A stretch of DNA of 64,000 bases. Source: Aptenodytes patagonicus. Taxonomy: Eukaryota > Chordata > Aves > Sphenisciformes > Spheniscidae. Within the stretch, counting starts at the first letter, position 1. Each line of letters starts with the position of its first letter. This document shows, piece by piece, positions 63,101 to 64,000 of this stretch. Where the stretch lies: assembly GCF_965638725.1 (NCBI RefSeq), contig NC_134951.1, forward strand, positions 78,557,068-78,621,067, written 5' to 3'. The notes below the pieces were generated by a model. The model was not told the DNA's origin. It ran no database searches and saw only the letters and a program-made list of their open reading frames with translations. Made by a program: the position numbers and the translations under genes.

Positions 63101-64000
63101 TATACCGAGTCATGCTGCTTCTACCCAAAGCTGTCCATAAGATGGGCAGTGGTGGTCTGTGAGAATTGCTCTATTACCGTCTTCTCATATGTATGAATGC
63201 TAGCATTTTTGTTACACTGACCAGCTTAGTGGTCTTCAAAGATCCTAAGAGTTCTCAGAAACAGAAATGATGCAATAGAAAGGCCACAAAAAAGGCTTGT
63301 TGGGAATATTTGATATAACAGCAAACTGAGAAATGGTATGAAAGTAGATAAAAAAGACTAATGTTAGAAACTCTGCAAGGTTTTTTTGTGGGTTTTTTTC
63401 TTTTTTTAATGAAAGTCCCACTTCAGAACCAGCTAAGGAAGCAGGCAGCTAGTGAGTGGCACCCCCCAGAAGTCTTCATTGCAGTGATACCGTCCTTGAT
63501 ATGGTTTAAATGTTTCACCTTTATTCTCACAAAACAGGGCTGGAAAATTTCGCGCAAAGCCCTTTTCTTAATATTTAGAAATGTTTGCTTCCAAACTTGA
63601 TGCAAACTGAGTCACAGGAGAGGGATGTGCAACCATGAGAAATCACAAACAAAACTGATGTGATTTCCCCCGTTCTTCCAGGCAGGACTTGAGGCAGGTG
63701 TGGCTGAGAGCGAAAGCAAGCTTGTGATTCACAGCTGGCTGATAACACGGGAGGATGTTTTTGTTTTATCAGGTCTTTACACCCATCTCTGGAAATATCC
63801 CTTGTTCATTCTGTTGTGTAAAATAGCCTTTGGTGAACTCAGTTTGTCTTATCTCATGGCCAAAATGCTCGGTTATTCGAAGTCATTAGCAAGGGTCCTG
63901 ACAAACGTGCTGTGGGATTATGGCATATTTATCTGAACAGGAAGGCAGAGCCTGGTGCAGCCCCTCTGCTGGCCTCCAGAGTGACCGGGTGAAGAGGAAA
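60173..64000. other. Gene-free region at the right end of the window
   Basis: No gene, RNA or recognisable mobile element is supported. The longest open frames (for example 63700-63936 on plus and 61480-61728 on minus) show no domain and no splice context. Confidence 0.55.

Noticed and set aside
1-64000. tRNA, rRNA, CRISPR or bacterial-type gene clusters
   Set aside because: No cloverleaf, no regularly spaced repeats and no compact operons were found. The sequence is vertebrate throughout.

Overview
This window is vertebrate nuclear DNA, almost certainly from a bird. The genes are split by GT-AG introns, and the interspersed repeats are mostly CR1 LINE fragments, several ending in the short ATTCTATG-type tail typical of avian CR1. 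The density of other transposons is low. Gene order and orientation match the amniote locus IGF2R (+), SLC22A1 (+), SLC22A2 (-).

Region by region. Positions 1-569 are an IGF2R intron. Positions 570-10489 carry the last 11 coding exons of IGF2R (665 residues): the end of lumenal domain 13 with its fibronectin type II insert, domains 14 and 15, the membrane span and the sorting tail. A probable 3' UTR runs to about 11755, followed by about 2.5 kb of intergenic DNA. Positions 14322-25932 hold a complete 11-exon organic cation transporter gene, best called SLC22A1 (OCT1; 554 residues). Positions 27830-30737 are a decayed CR1 LINE with recognisable endonuclease and reverse transcriptase. Positions 47475 down to 33551 (minus strand) hold a second complete 11-exon transporter gene, best called SLC22A2 (OCT2; 557 residues), convergent with SLC22A1. 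Positions 47476-64000 show no gene that I can support, only one CR1 fragment and simple repeats.

Function. IGF2R (cation-independent mannose 6-phosphate receptor) carries acid hydrolases from the trans-Golgi to endosomes. Its visible tail keeps a YxxPhi motif and a C-terminal acidic dileucine. The two SLC22 genes encode 12-span polyspecific organic cation transporters. In mammals OCT1 is mainly hepatic and OCT2 mainly renal. They share all ten intron positions and phases, so they are a duplicated pair.

Most interesting points. (1) The stop codon of SLC22A2 lies inside the 3' terminal repeat of an oppositely oriented CR1 insertion. (2) The distal part of exon 1 and the first half of exon 7 are about 94-95% identical between the two transporters, including synonymous sites, while flanking coding sequence is much more diverged; this looks like gene conversion. 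(3) SLC22A2 exon 3 has a weak donor, followed by a tandem acceptor at exon 4. (4) An in-frame pseudo-exon ending in a stop lies in an IGF2R intron. I found no undescribed multi-gene system here.
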